Assembly: GCA_035486355.1 (NCBI GenBank)
Contig: DATHNE010000207.1
Coordinates: 1 to 64,000 of the forward strand
Reading direction: 5' to 3'
Source of the DNA: Palsa-883 sp035486355
GTDB lineage: Bacteria > Pseudomonadota > Alphaproteobacteria > Acetobacterales > Acetobacteraceae
DNA length: 64,000 bases
The notes under the pieces: generated by a model
What the model saw: the letters and a program-made list of their open reading frames with translations, nothing else
Told to the model about the DNA's origin: nothing
The model's database searches: none
Shown: one piece after another, positions 19,155 through 28,217 of the stretch
Position numbering within the stretch: position 1 is the stretch's first letter
How the letters are laid out: each line of letters starts with the position of its first letter
Position numbers and translations under genes: made by a program

Positions 19155-20597
19155 ATGAGCAGCGTGCTGGACCTGTTACGACCGGGTATGGCCGGCACGG
19201 CGCCAACTGCTGCGCCGACGCGCCGCCGCCTGACACTGCCGCATCCAGTCATCATGATGCTGCTGATTATCGTGGCCGCCGTGGTGATGAGCTGGCTGAT
19301 ACCCTCGGGGATGTTCAATCGTTCGCCGAACGGCCACGTGCTGCCCGGCACCTATCACGTGATCCCCAAGCAGTATTCGATGCAGGCGCTGGTCTGGCCG
19401 CAGCACGGTACCGCCACCGCCGCCTATCCGGCCGATATCGCCTCCCTGGTCAGCACCATCCCGGTCGGCATGACGCACGCCGCCGGGCTGATCTTCATGA
19501 TCATGTTCCTGGGCGGCATGTTCGGCGTGCTGCGCGCGTCCGGAGCCTTGGATGCGGGCGTGGAACGGCTGGTCGCTGCGACCGGCGGCAATGTCTACGT
19601 GCTGGCGCCGGTGCTGATGATCGTGCTGTCCGCGGGCAGCACTTTCCTTGGTCTGATCTCGGAATATCTGGTGCTGATCCCGATGGCGCTGGTGCTGGCG
19701 GAGAAGCTGCGCCTCGGCCCGCTGTTCGCCGTGGCATTGATTGCGATCCCGGCGAAGCTCGGCTACCTGGCCTCAGTGACCAATCCGCTGCCGCTGGTGA
19801 TCGCACAGCCGATCGTCGGCATGCCGGTGTTCAGCGGCCTGTCCTTCCGCCTGGCGCTATGGGTGGTCTTCCTCGGCCTGGGCATCGCCTATCTGCTGGT
19901 GTTGCTGGCGCGCTCCGGCTTCACGCCTTCGCAGGCGGTGCACACCGCCCCGAAACTCACCGGTCGGCAGACCGCGATCCTGCTATCCATCGCACTCGGC
20001 GTGGCGGCAATCGTCTACGGCGCCGGCAACCTGCACTGGGGCAACCTTCAGCTCGGCGCCTTCTACATTTTCCTGGGCGTGTTGATCGCGGTCCTCGCCG
20101 GGATGGACGCCGAGCACGCCGCCGATTCCTTCATCGACGGCATGAAAGGCATGATGCTCGCCGCACTGCTGGTCGGGCTGGCCGGTGCGGTGGAGGAAGT
20201 GCTGCGCAACGCCCAGGTGCTGGATACCATCATCAACGACCTCGCGGCGCTGGCGCAGGACAAGGCGCCGATCCTGGTCGCGCAAACCCTGGTCGGCATC
20301 GAGATCATCCTGGACGTGCTGATCCCATCCACCAGCGCCAAGGCCGCCATCTCGATGCCGATCCTATGGCCGATTGCCCAGCTCAGCGGCGTCGGTGGCC
20401 AGACGACGGTGCTGGCCTATTTGATCGGCAACGGTTTGACCAACATGGTCACGCCAACGTCAGGCATGTTGCTGGCATATTTGTCGACCGGGCGCGTGCC
20501 CTACGGCACGTGGATGCGCTTCATCCTGCCGCTGTGGCTGGCGCTTCTGATGCTGTCGCTGATCGCGGTGGCAATTGCGGTGATGATCGGATACTGA
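19155..20597 (+). CDS. YfcC/DcuC-family membrane carrier
   Basis: A 480-residue polytopic protein. HPVIMMLLIIVAAVVMSWL near residue 35 and the repeated helical blocks ending in PSTSAKAAISMPILWPIAQLSG and NGLTNMVTPTSGMLLAYL are typical of the YfcC branch of the C4-dicarboxylate carrier superfamily (DcuC/arginine-ornithine-antiporter-like). The last motif, NGLTNMVTPT, is the conserved transport-core signature. About 12 spans are expected. GGGGGG precedes the ATG at 19155. The substrate is probably an amino acid or a dicarboxylate; I cannot choose. It is monocistronic. Confidence 0.88.
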   Translation: MSSVLDLLRPGMAGTAPTAAPTRRRLTLPHPVIMMLLIIVAAVVMSWLIPSGMFNRSPNGHVLPGTYHVIPKQYSMQALVWPQHGTATAAYPADIASLVSTIPVGMTHAAGLIFMIMFLGGMFGVLRASGALDAGVERLVAATGGNVYVLAPVLMIVLSAGSTFLGLISEYLVLIPMALVLAEKLRLGPLFAVALIAIPAKLGYLASVTNPLPLVIAQPIVGMPVFSGLSFRLALWVVFLGLGIAYLLVLLARSGFTPSQAVHTAPKLTGRQTAILLSIALGVAAIVYGAGNLHWGNLQLGAFYIFLGVLIAVLAGMDAEHAADSFIDGMKGMMLAALLVGLAGAVEEVLRNAQVLDTIINDLAALAQDKAPILVAQTLVGIEIILDVLIPSTSAKAAISMPILWPIAQLSGVGGQTTVLAYLIGNGLTNMVTPTSGMLLAYLSTGRVPYGTWMRFILPLWLALLMLSLIAVAIAVMIGY

Positions 20598-21019
20598 CAA
20601 GACAGAGCCATGTTAGTCTCGGCGTGCCGACAACAATACCGGCGCGGTTGTGGTCGTTTTCGGAGTGTCCGACCAGGCGACGCTTTGGCTCAAGCGGGGC
20701 GTCCCCGCGTACACGGACCCACCCACGCAACTCGCGGAGTTTGACGACCACTGGGTCGTCCAGATGGCGCGGCAGGGCACCAGGTACACGACCGTTTTCC
20801 AACCTGCTCGCAACGGTGTGCCCTACCATATGCGGGTCTTCCTGACCCCAAGCGGCGGCAATTGGGGCATTGGCATGCTGCCGGATTTGGCCGGCGCCGG
20901 AACCGCCATCGGGTCCTTGCGCTGCGGGCAGATGCCTTTCGCGACGTCGTGTCGACCGCCGCACGACGGCAAGCACCAGCACAGCAGCAGGGGTAAGTTC
21001 CTTGACGCAATGCCCCGCC
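20598..21019. other. 422-bp stretch without a confident gene
   Basis: Between the YfcC carrier and the convergent thioesterase gene. A rightward frame starting at 20650 reads through with fairly high third-position GC for about 90 codons (VVQMARQGTRYTTVFQP, VPYHMRVFLTPSGGNWG), then turns into low-complexity sequence overlapping the thioesterase gene. No ribosome site was found. It may be the remnant of a decayed gene. No repeat, terminator or RNA was recognised. Confidence 0.4.
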
Positions 21020-21409
21020 CTACTCCGCGGGCACCGGCCGCGGCTTGCCGTGCTCGTCCACCGCCACCATCACGAACTCGGCGGCCGTCACCTTGTGCCG
21101 CTCGCCCAGCCCGCGTGGCAGCGCCCACGCCTCCACAGCCAGCGACATTGACGTGCGTCCGACCCGGATCACCTTGGTATAGACGCACACGATATCCCCG
21201 ACCTTCACCGGCCTCAGGAAGCTTAGATGCGACACCGCCGCCGTCGCCGTGCGCCCCTTCGCCCGCGCCGCCGCGGCCGTGCCCGCCGCCAGGTCCATCA
21301 GCGCCATGATCCACCCGCCGAAGATGTCGCCCGCGGGATTGGTGTCGGCCGGCATCGCCACCATCCGCAGCGCCAGCTCGCCGCTCGGTGAGGTGTCACT
21401 CGTCGCCAT
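21020..21409 (-). CDS. Acyl-CoA thioesterase, YciA-type hotdog protein
   Basis: A 129-residue single hotdog domain. The motif NPAGDIFGGWIMALMDLAAG holds the catalytic Asp and the glycine turn, and HLSFLRPVKVGDIV and RTSMSLAVEAWA follow, as in the YciA/acyl-CoA thioesterase group. These enzymes hydrolyse acyl-CoA to free acid and CoA and act as oligomers in the cytoplasm. The gene is divergent from an enoyl-CoA hydratase gene with 66 bp between starts, consistent with a shared fatty-acid or acyl-CoA theme. Confidence in the family is high, in the chain length low. Confidence 0.9.
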   Translation of the reverse strand: MATSDTSPSGELALRMVAMPADTNPAGDIFGGWIMALMDLAAGTAAAARAKGRTATAAVSHLSFLRPVKVGDIVCVYTKVIRVGRTSMSLAVEAWALPRGLGERHKVTAAEFVMVAVDEHGKPRPVPAE

Positions 21410-21475
21410 GGCCTGCGCCTCCGCCGGGGATTACACTGGTCCCATGCTGCGACGAACGACGGCGGAGCGCGAGGC

Positions 21476-22261
21476 ATGAATCCACCAGAGGCGATCCTGC
21501 TGCGGCGCGACCAGGAGGGCGTGGCGCATCTGACGCTAAACCGCCCCGCCGCGCGGAACGCGCTCTCCCTCGCCCTGATGGAAGCGCTCGATGCCGAACT
21601 CGTGCGCATCGCCGACGACACCACGGTGAAAGTGCTGGTCATTGCCGGCGCTGGCCCTGCCTTCTGCGCCGGCCACGACCTGCGCGAGCTGCGCGCCACG
21701 CCCACGCGGGAAACCTACGCGGCCACCTTCGCCCTCTGCTCCCGCCTGATGCAGCGCATCGTCGGCCTGCCGAAGCCGGTGATCGGCCGCGTGCACGGCG
21801 TCGCCACTGCCGCTGGCTGCCAGCTCGTCGCCACCTGTGATCTCGCCGTCGCCGCCGACACCGCGCGCTTCGCCACGCCCGGGGCGAACATCGGCCTGTT
21901 CTGCTCCACGCCGATGGTCGCGCTGTCGCGTGCCGTCGGGCGCAAGGCGGCGATGGAAATGCTGCTAACCGGTGACTTGGTCGACGCCGCTCGCGCCCAC
22001 GAACTCGGCCTGGTGAACCGCGTGGTGCCGGAGGCCGAACTGGACAGTGCCGTCGCCGCGCTCGCTGGACTGATCGCGGCGAAAAGCCCGCTCACCATCG
22101 CGATTGGCAAGGAAGCCTTCTACCGCCAGGCCGAAATGGACCTTGCCACCGCCTATGCCTACGCCAGCGAGGTTATGACGCGGAATATGCTGGCGCGTGA
22201 TGCCGCGGAGGGCATCGATGCATTCCTGACCCGCCGTCCGCCGGCATGGACGGGGACTTGA
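21476..22261 (+). CDS. Enoyl-CoA hydratase/isomerase family protein
   Basis: A 261-residue crotonase-fold protein. The first oxyanion-hole block is GAGPAFCAGHDLREL and the second CDLAVAADTARFATPGANIGL. HELGLVNRVVPEAEL and AKSPLTIAIGKEAFYRQAE follow in family order. Crotonases hydrate or isomerise acyl-CoA double bonds. The glutamates used in hydration are not both obvious here: positions after the second block read IGLFCSTPM rather than the usual PEV..G. It may therefore be a hydrolase, isomerase or decarboxylase-type member. It ends 31 bases before the DnaJ-type gene. Confidence 0.9.
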   Translation: MNPPEAILLRRDQEGVAHLTLNRPAARNALSLALMEALDAELVRIADDTTVKVLVIAGAGPAFCAGHDLRELRATPTRETYAATFALCSRLMQRIVGLPKPVIGRVHGVATAAGCQLVATCDLAVAADTARFATPGANIGLFCSTPMVALSRAVGRKAAMEMLLTGDLVDAARAHELGLVNRVVPEAELDSAVAALAGLIAAKSPLTIAIGKEAFYRQAEMDLATAYAYASEVMTRNMLARDAAEGIDAFLTRRPPAWTGT

Positions 22262-22292
22262 TGTCCGGCACACCCTCGCCTTCATTCTGGGC

Positions 22293-23204
22293 ATGAAGGA
22301 TCCCTACGACATCCTGGGCGTGCAGAAGACCGACAGCGCGGACGCCATCCGCGCGGCTTATCGCAAGCTGGCGAAGACGCACCATCCCGACCTGAACCCT
22401 GGCAAGCCGGAAGCCGCTGAGAGGTTCAAGGAAATCTCGGTCGCCTACGACCTGTTGTCGGACGCCGACAAGCGTGCCCGCTACGATCGCGGCGAGATCG
22501 ACGCTTCGGGCAACGAAGTGCCGCCGCAGCGTCCGTTCTATCGCGACTTCGCCGAGGCCGGCGGCCAGGGACGCTATCGCGGCCACACCGGCTTCGACCC
22601 CGACCATCTGGAGGACATCCTGGCCCAGGCATTCGGCGGACGCGGCTTCGGCGGGCGCGGCGGGGAGCAGAATTTCAAAACGCGCGGCAGCGACGCCCGC
22701 TACGCGCTGACGGTGGGCTTCCTCGATGCCGCCAACGGCACCACGCGCCGCATCACCATGCCCGATGGCAAGACGCTCGACGTGCGCATCCCCGCCGGCG
22801 TGCGCGATGGTCATGTGCTGCGCCTGAAACGCCAGGGCATGCCCGGCAGCGGCGGCGGTGAGCCTGGCGACGCGCTGGTGGAGGTCGTCGTCGCGCCGCA
22901 CCCGTTCTTCCGCCGCGAGGGCGACGACGTCGTCATCGAGCTGCCGGTGAGCATCCAGGAAGCGGTCGTCGGCACCACGCTGGAGGTGCCCACCATCAAG
23001 GGCAAGGTGCGGCTGACCATTCCGCCGAACTCGGGCACCGGCACGCGCCTGCGCTTGCGCGGCCGCGGCATCCACCAGGGCCATCAGTTCGTTCAGTTGC
23101 ACGTGGTGCTGCCGCCGGCGGAGGAGCCGGAACTGGCGGAGTTCCTGAAGGCCTGGGAACCCCACCATCCCTTCAACCCGCGCGCCGGCCTGGAGGAGGT
23201 CTGA
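22293..23204 (+). CDS. cbpA: DnaJ-class co-chaperone without zinc finger (CbpA type)
   Basis: A 303-residue type II Hsp40. Residues 1-70 form the J domain with HPD in KTHHPDLNPG; a Gly-rich segment follows (AFGGRGFGGRGGEQNF). Two beta-barrel substrate-binding domains then run to the end (VRIPAGVRDGHVLRLKRQG and PPNSGTGTRLRLRGRG). The Cys-rich zinc finger of DnaJ is absent, as in CbpA. It would stimulate DnaK ATPase and bind DNA or curved DNA if truly CbpA. Its stop overlaps the start of the CbpM-like gene, which is the standard cbpAM arrangement. Confidence 0.92.
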   Translation: MKDPYDILGVQKTDSADAIRAAYRKLAKTHHPDLNPGKPEAAERFKEISVAYDLLSDADKRARYDRGEIDASGNEVPPQRPFYRDFAEAGGQGRYRGHTGFDPDHLEDILAQAFGGRGFGGRGGEQNFKTRGSDARYALTVGFLDAANGTTRRITMPDGKTLDVRIPAGVRDGHVLRLKRQGMPGSGGGEPGDALVEVVVAPHPFFRREGDDVVIELPVSIQEAVVGTTLEVPTIKGKVRLTIPPNSGTGTRLRLRGRGIHQGHQFVQLHVVLPPAEEPELAEFLKAWEPHHPFNPRAGLEEV

Positions 23205-23521
23205 TGCAGCTCACCTCGGTCCTCGCGCTGTTTGCCGATCTGGAGGAGACGGAGCTTTCGGTGTGGATCGCCCGCGGCTGGGTGCTACCGGAAGAGGCCG
23301 ACAGCGGCTGGGAGTTTGGCGAGATCGACATCGCCCGCGTGCGGCTGATCCACGATCTGCGGCACGGCATGGCGGTGGGCGAGGATGCGATGCCGGTGGT
23401 GCTGTCGCTGCTGGATCAGGTGTACGAGCTGCGTGGTACGTTGCGCACGCTGATGCGCGCATTGGAAACGCAGCCGGAACCAGTGCGATCGACGGTGCTG
23501 GCGGCGCTGCGTCGCAACTGA
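23204..23521 (+). CDS. cbpM: CbpM-like chaperone modulator (MerR-like)
   Basis: A 105-residue protein with the MerR-like CbpM fold: an initial short helix-turn-helix (ETELSVWIARGWVLPE), a helix DIARVRLIHDLRHGMAVGEDAMPVV and a C-terminal helix rich in Leu and Arg. CbpM binds the J domain of CbpA and blocks its action. The ATG overlaps the upstream TGA by one base, so the modulator is made in step with the chaperone. A family A repeat follows the stop and separates this pair from the leftward FtsH gene. Confidence 0.88.
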   Translation: MQLTSVLALFADLEETELSVWIARGWVLPEEADSGWEFGEIDIARVRLIHDLRHGMAVGEDAMPVVLSLLDQVYELRGTLRTLMRALETQPEPVRSTVLAALRRN

Positions 23522-23525
23522 ATAC

Positions 23526-23633
23526 GCCTCTTCCGCTGGGAGAGGCCGGTGCGCGCAGCACGGCGGCTGCGGGCGATGGCATACCCTCACCCGCGTCGCA
23601 CGCTCCGCGACCTCTGCCGCAGTGTGGGAGATG
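23526..23633. repeat. Dispersed palindromic intergenic repeat, family A (degenerate)
   Basis: About 110 bp between convergent genes. CCTCTTCCGCTGGGAGAGG at the left pairs internally, CCCTCACCCGCGTCGC lies in the centre, and ACCTCTGCCGCAGTGTGGGAGA closes it, with more mismatches than the copy at 15190. It may serve as a terminator for both neighbours. Confidence 0.7.
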
Positions 23634-23645
23634 TGACTGCGGAAA

Positions 23646-25508
23646 CTACACTGCCTCGGTTGACTGCGGCCGGGGGATCTCCTCTCCGCTCAGCGTCTCG
23701 TGCGCCAGTAGCGCCGCCGCGCCCTCATCCAACGCCGCTCGGTTCGCTCGCAGAATATCCAGTGCCCGTCCCAGCGCCCTGTCGAGACGCGCCCGGACCG
23801 CCTGATCGATTTCGCGCGCGGTCTCCTCAGAATACCGCCGCCGCTGCCAGAACATGCCCGGCTGCTGCAGGAAGTTCCCCTGCTCGGTGTCCCACGCCAC
23901 CGGCCCCAGCTTGTCGTCCATGCCGAACCGCAACACCATGCCGCGCGCGATATCCGTCGCCTTCGCCAGATCATCCGACGCACCCGTGGACACATCCGTG
24001 CCGATGGTCATTTCCGCCGCGCGACCGCCCATCAGCACCGCCATCTTGTCCTCCAGCTCCTGGCGGCTCATCAGGAACCGGTCCTCGCCCGGCCGCTGCA
24101 TCGTGTAGCCCAGTGCCCCGATCCCGCGTGGAATGATCGAGACCTTCTGCACCGGATCCGTTCCCGGAATCGCCAGCGCCACCAGCGCATGCCCCATCTC
24201 GTGATACGCCACGCTACGCCGCTCTTTTGGAATCAGGATGCGCGACCGCTTTTCCAGTCCAGCAACGATCCGTTCCACCGCCGCGGTGAAATCCTCCATC
24301 GCAATCGCCGGCGCGCGCCGCCGCGTTGCGACGACCGCCGCCTCATTGCCGAGATTGGCCAGATCGGCCCCGGTGAACCCGGGCGTCAGCGCGGCGATCT
24401 CGTCCAGCTTCACGTCGTCGGCCAGGGTCAGCTTCTTCAGGTGGATCCCCAAGATCTCGATACGCCCCTTCTTGTCCGGCCGATCCACCAGCACCTGGCG
24501 ATCGAACCGCCCGGCACGCATCAGCGCGGGATCCAGGACCTCCGGCCGGTTGGTCGCCGCCAGGATCACGATCGCCACCGAGCGGTCGAACCCATCCATC
24601 TCCGCCAGCAACTGGTTGAGCATCTGCTCCTTCTCGTCCTGCCCGCCCATTGGATTGGCGCCCCGGGAGCGACCCAGCGCGTCCAACTCGTCAATGAAAA
24701 TGATGCACGGCGAAGACTTGCGAGCCTGCTCGAACATGTCGCGCACGCGCGCCGCGCCGACGCCCACGAACATTTCGACGAACTCGGCGCCGTTGGTGGA
24801 ATAGAACGGCACCCCGGCCTCACCCGCCACCGCACGGGCCAGCAGCGTTTTGCCGGTGCCGGGCGGGCCGACCAGCAGGATGCCGCGCGGAATATGCGCG
24901 CCCAGCCGGGTGTACTCGTCCGGCTTCTTCAGGAAGTCGACGATCTCATGCAGTTCGTCCTTTGCCTCATCCACGCCGGCGACATCAGCAAAGCTGACCG
25001 TCACATCGGTCTCGGCAATCAGCTTGGCGCGTGACCGCCCGACCGACAGCAGCCCGCCACCGAAGCCGCCCATTCCGCCGCCACGCCCGCCCCCCATGGC
25101 GCGCGAGGCCAGCATCCAGATGCCAACGAACAGCAATGGTGGCAGCACCCACGACAGCAGCGTGCCGAACTGCGAACTTGTCGCGACCGCAGAATACTCC
25201 ACGTGATGCTTGGCCAACGTGTCGGCGAGGTCTTGCGGGACCTGGGTGGTGGTGAAGTTGGCCGCACCATTCGGGAGCTTTTCAGACAGTGTGCCGCGGA
25301 TCGTGTCGCCTGCGATCGTGACCTTGCTGACCTTGCCGTCGTTCAGCAATTGCTGGAACTGGCTGTAGGGGATCACATCGGTGGCGCCGCCGGTATTCTG
25401 CGTTGCCAGCACGCTGATGCCCAAAGCGGCCAGCAGCCCGAGCGCGAGCAGCCAGAGTGGGAACTGCGGTTGTGGTTTGGCAGCCGGCACGGCCGGGGCC
25501 CCCTTCAA
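23646..25508 (-). CDS. ftsH: ATP-dependent zinc metalloprotease FtsH
   Basis: A 620-residue membrane AAA protease. Spans are at residues 17-35 and 117-135, followed by a glycine-rich linker (139-153). The AAA module has Walker A GPPGTGKT (214-221), Walker B IIFIDELD (269-276) and the SRH near ATNRPEVLDPALMRAGRFDRQ. The protease site is HEMGH (436-440). The reading frame has a TGA five codons before a TTG at 25508 and no usable ATG for over 130 codons, so TTG is the only sensible start. CGAGGA sits 3 bases upstream. It lies opposite cbpAM, which suggests a protein-quality-control locus, and is divergent from nagA. Confidence 0.93.
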   Translation of the reverse strand: MKGAPAVPAAKPQPQFPLWLLALGLLAALGISVLATQNTGGATDVIPYSQFQQLLNDGKVSKVTIAGDTIRGTLSEKLPNGAANFTTTQVPQDLADTLAKHHVEYSAVATSSQFGTLLSWVLPPLLFVGIWMLASRAMGGGRGGGMGGFGGGLLSVGRSRAKLIAETDVTVSFADVAGVDEAKDELHEIVDFLKKPDEYTRLGAHIPRGILLVGPPGTGKTLLARAVAGEAGVPFYSTNGAEFVEMFVGVGAARVRDMFEQARKSSPCIIFIDELDALGRSRGANPMGGQDEKEQMLNQLLAEMDGFDRSVAIVILAATNRPEVLDPALMRAGRFDRQVLVDRPDKKGRIEILGIHLKKLTLADDVKLDEIAALTPGFTGADLANLGNEAAVVATRRRAPAIAMEDFTAAVERIVAGLEKRSRILIPKERRSVAYHEMGHALVALAIPGTDPVQKVSIIPRGIGALGYTMQRPGEDRFLMSRQELEDKMAVLMGGRAAEMTIGTDVSTGASDDLAKATDIARGMVLRFGMDDKLGPVAWDTEQGNFLQQPGMFWQRRRYSEETAREIDQAVRARLDRALGRALDILRANRAALDEGAAALLAHETLSGEEIPRPQSTEAV

Positions 25509-25600
25509 TTGTCCTCGGGATCAGCAATGACGCAGCCACTGGGGCAACGCAACAGTCGCAAAGTTGACAAGCGCGGACACGCCCCACCAACGTCGCGGCC

Positions 25601-26605
25601 ATGCGCACGCCCGGCCTGATCGACCTGCAGGTGAACGGCTTTGCCGGGGTCGATTTCAACAGTGCCGCACTGACCGCCGACGCGCTGGACCACGCCCTAG
25701 CGGCGATGCGGCGCACCGGCGTGATCACCTGCCTGCCGACCCTGATCACCGCGACCGAAGCGGACCTGGCCGCCCGCTTCGCGGCACTTGACGCGGCCGT
25801 AGCGACCTCGCACCTCGGTCCGGCCATGGTTCCCGGCTATCACCTGGAAGGCCCGTTCCTGAACCCCGCGCCGGGCTACGCCGGCTGCCACCCGCCCGAG
25901 CCGATGATCGCCGGCGATCCGGATTTGCTCGACCGGCTGCAAGCCCCACTGCGCAGGCCGATCCTGTTGCTGACCCTGGCACCCGAGCGCCCCGGCGCCG
26001 AGGCACTGCTCGCCTGGGCACACCGTCACAGCACCGTTGTCGCGATCGGCCATTCCGCCGCCCGCGCACCTGAGGTCGCTCGCGCCGCCGATCTCGGCGC
26101 GACCCTCAGCACGCATCTAGGCAACGCGCTGCCGCAGCTCCTGCCGAAGTTCGACAATCCGTTGCTGGCGCAACTGTCCGAAGACCGCCTGCACGCCAGC
26201 TTCATCGCCGATGGCCTGCACATTCCCCCCTTCGCGCTGAAGGCACTGATCCGGTCCAAGGGCATGGCGCGCACGATCCTGGTCACCGATGCCACAGCCG
26301 CGGCTGCCGCACCCACCGGCTGCTATCAACTGGCCGGCATGGGTATCGAACGATCCGTGGATGGATCAGTCCGCGTCCCCGGTGCGCCGATGCTGGCGGG
26401 TTCCTCGCTGGAGCTGGATCAGGCCATCCGCAATCTCATCACCTGGGGCATCGCGACGTTCGAGGCTGCACTGCGCATGGCGTCCATCAATCCGGCGACG
26501 CTACTTGCCAATGCATTGACGGCGCACAACGTCACTCTGGCGAAAACAGAGATCACCTGGTCCGACACGCTTCACCCGGCCAACCCGTCCATCGCCACCC
26601 GATAG
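25601..26605 (+). CDS. nagA: N-acetylglucosamine-6-phosphate deacetylase-like amidohydrolase
   Basis: A 334-residue TIM-barrel amidohydrolase, slightly shorter than the usual 370-380. PGLIDLQVNGFAGVDFNS begins the barrel; HLEGPFLNP holds the metal-binding Glu, IGHSAA and STHLGNALPQL supply ligand histidines, and TDATAAAAAP marks the catalytic Asp. The N-terminal beta-sandwich strand is truncated compared with E. coli NagA, perhaps through a later start. The reaction is removal of acetate from GlcNAc-6-phosphate in cell-wall recycling. It stands alone, divergent from ftsH, with 92 bp between starts. Confidence 0.88.
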   Translation: MRTPGLIDLQVNGFAGVDFNSAALTADALDHALAAMRRTGVITCLPTLITATEADLAARFAALDAAVATSHLGPAMVPGYHLEGPFLNPAPGYAGCHPPEPMIAGDPDLLDRLQAPLRRPILLLTLAPERPGAEALLAWAHRHSTVVAIGHSAARAPEVARAADLGATLSTHLGNALPQLLPKFDNPLLAQLSEDRLHASFIADGLHIPPFALKALIRSKGMARTILVTDATAAAAAPTGCYQLAGMGIERSVDGSVRVPGAPMLAGSSLELDQAIRNLITWGIATFEAALRMASINPATLLANALTAHNVTLAKTEITWSDTLHPANPSIATR

Positions 26606-26636
26606 TACCGTGCGCCGTCTTGCCGCCTTCTTCGTG

Positions 26637-26716
26637 ATGCCTGCGGACGCAGGCATCCACGACAGGACACCAACAGATCGGGGAGACATCGACACCTGCT
26701 TTCGCAGGTATGACGA
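26637..26716. repeat. Dispersed palindromic repeat, family B
   Basis: About 80 bp between convergent nagA and the MFS gene: ATGCCTGCGGACGCAGGCAT forms an 8-bp stem, then CCACGACAGG, and a second smaller hairpin ACCTGCTTTCGCAGGT. It is similar in design to the element at 44490 (GGCATCCACG .. CGTGGATGCC). Both lie at gene ends. Confidence 0.6.
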
Positions 26717-26764
26717 GGACGACTAGAACGTTGCTGTGCCGGCACAACAGTGCGGAACGACCGC

Positions 26765-28129
26765 TCACCTCGCCCGCAACCGCATCGAGCTGACAAGCAT
26801 CGCCATTGCCGCCGACACGATTGCCATCGACAGCGCCAACGTCGTGCCATGCGCCACATCCGACCCGACATGTGACCCCGTCAGCCCAAACGACAGCGCC
26901 ACCAGCGCACTGCCGAGCGTCTGCCCTGTCAGCCGCGCGGTCGCCAGCATCCCCGACCCCGCACCACTCCGCTCTCGCGGCGCGCTGCCCACCAGCAGCC
27001 GGTTGTTGGGTGACTGAAAGAACCCGAATCCCAGCCCGCACAGGACCATCCGCCAGGCGACATCGGGGTAACTCGCGCCCACTGGAAGCAGCAGCAGACA
27101 CACCAGCCCGGCGGTCATCACGGCCAGCCCCGCCGTGCCCAGCACCCCCGCCGGATACTTGTCCGACAGCCGCCCCGCGATCGGCGCCACGATCACCACG
27201 ATCGCCGGCCAGGGCGTCATCAGCAGCCCGGTCTCGATCGGCGTCCGCCCGCCGACATACTGAAAGTAGAACGGCAAGCAGACATAGACACTGGTCTGCG
27301 CAATGTAGGAACAGACCGAGGTCCCCACCGACAGCGCGAAGATTGGCCGGCGAAACAGGTCCACCGGCAGCAGCGGCACCGGCAGATGCAGTTGCCGGTA
27401 CAGGAATACCGCCCCAACCACCACCGCCAGCACCAGCTCCACCAGCTCGCGCTTGCCCGGATGGCCCAGGCCGTCCACCAGAGTGATCACCAGCCCGAAG
27501 GTCATCGCATTCAGCAGGGCACTCAGCAGGTCGAACCGATGCGTCGCCTGCGGTGTCATCGGCAACACCCGTGCCGCCAGCCACAGCGCGATCCCGCCCA
27601 GCGGCACGTTGATCAGGAACAGCCAATGCCAGGTGGCGATCGACAGGATGCCGGCCGCGATAGAGGGTCCCAGCGCCGAGAATGTCGCCACCACGAACGC
27701 GTTGAACCCAAGGCCGCGCCCCAGCTCCGCCCGTGGAAAGATGAAGCGGATCAAGGCGGTATTGACGCTCATGATGCCGGCACCGCCAAACCCCTGCACC
27801 ACGCGAGCCGCCACCAGCAGCGGCAGGGTTGGCGCCAAGGCGCAGCCCAGCGAGGCGATGCTGAACACCACCAGCCCGGCCATGTAGACCCGCTTGTAGC
27901 CCAGGATATCACCCAGGAACGCCAGCGGCAGCAGGGAGACCGCAACCGCGAACTGATAGGCGTTCACCACCCAGACGGTCGCCGCCGGGGTGGTCGCCAT
28001 GTCATGGGCGATGGTCGGCAGCGCGATGTTGGCGATGGCGCTGTCGAGGACCGCCATCGAGACCGCAATCGCGATCGTGACCATGGCGCGACGCCGCGCG
28101 CCCGGCGGAAGGCCTTCCCCGAGTTCCAT
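26765..28129 (-). CDS. MFS transporter, DHA2 (14-span) family
   Basis: A 454-residue membrane protein. The first helix VTIAIAVSMAVLDSAIANIALPTIA and the following WVVNAYQFAVAVSLLPLAFLGDILGYKRVY are the classic DHA2 motif A area; ARVVQGFGGAGIMS is motif C-like. About 14 spans are expected, typical of drug/proton antiporters. I chose ATG 28129; a GTG at 28150 adds 7 residues with no better ribosome site. It is divergent from a thioesterase gene (88 bp apart). Export of a toxic or amphipathic compound is the likely role; the substrate is unknown. Confidence 0.9.
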   Translation of the reverse strand: MELGEGLPPGARRRAMVTIAIAVSMAVLDSAIANIALPTIAHDMATTPAATVWVVNAYQFAVAVSLLPLAFLGDILGYKRVYMAGLVVFSIASLGCALAPTLPLLVAARVVQGFGGAGIMSVNTALIRFIFPRAELGRGLGFNAFVVATFSALGPSIAAGILSIATWHWLFLINVPLGGIALWLAARVLPMTPQATHRFDLLSALLNAMTFGLVITLVDGLGHPGKRELVELVLAVVVGAVFLYRQLHLPVPLLPVDLFRRPIFALSVGTSVCSYIAQTSVYVCLPFYFQYVGGRTPIETGLLMTPWPAIVVIVAPIAGRLSDKYPAGVLGTAGLAVMTAGLVCLLLLPVGASYPDVAWRMVLCGLGFGFFQSPNNRLLVGSAPRERSGAGSGMLATARLTGQTLGSALVALSFGLTGSHVGSDVAHGTTLALSMAIVSAAMAMLVSSMRLRAR

Positions 28130-28217
28130 CAAGTCCGATCCATGCTGCACCTGCTAACTTGACCCGGACTTGGGGTGTCAACAAGCTGCCGGCATCTCAT
28201 CCTTCCCCGGAGCAGCG

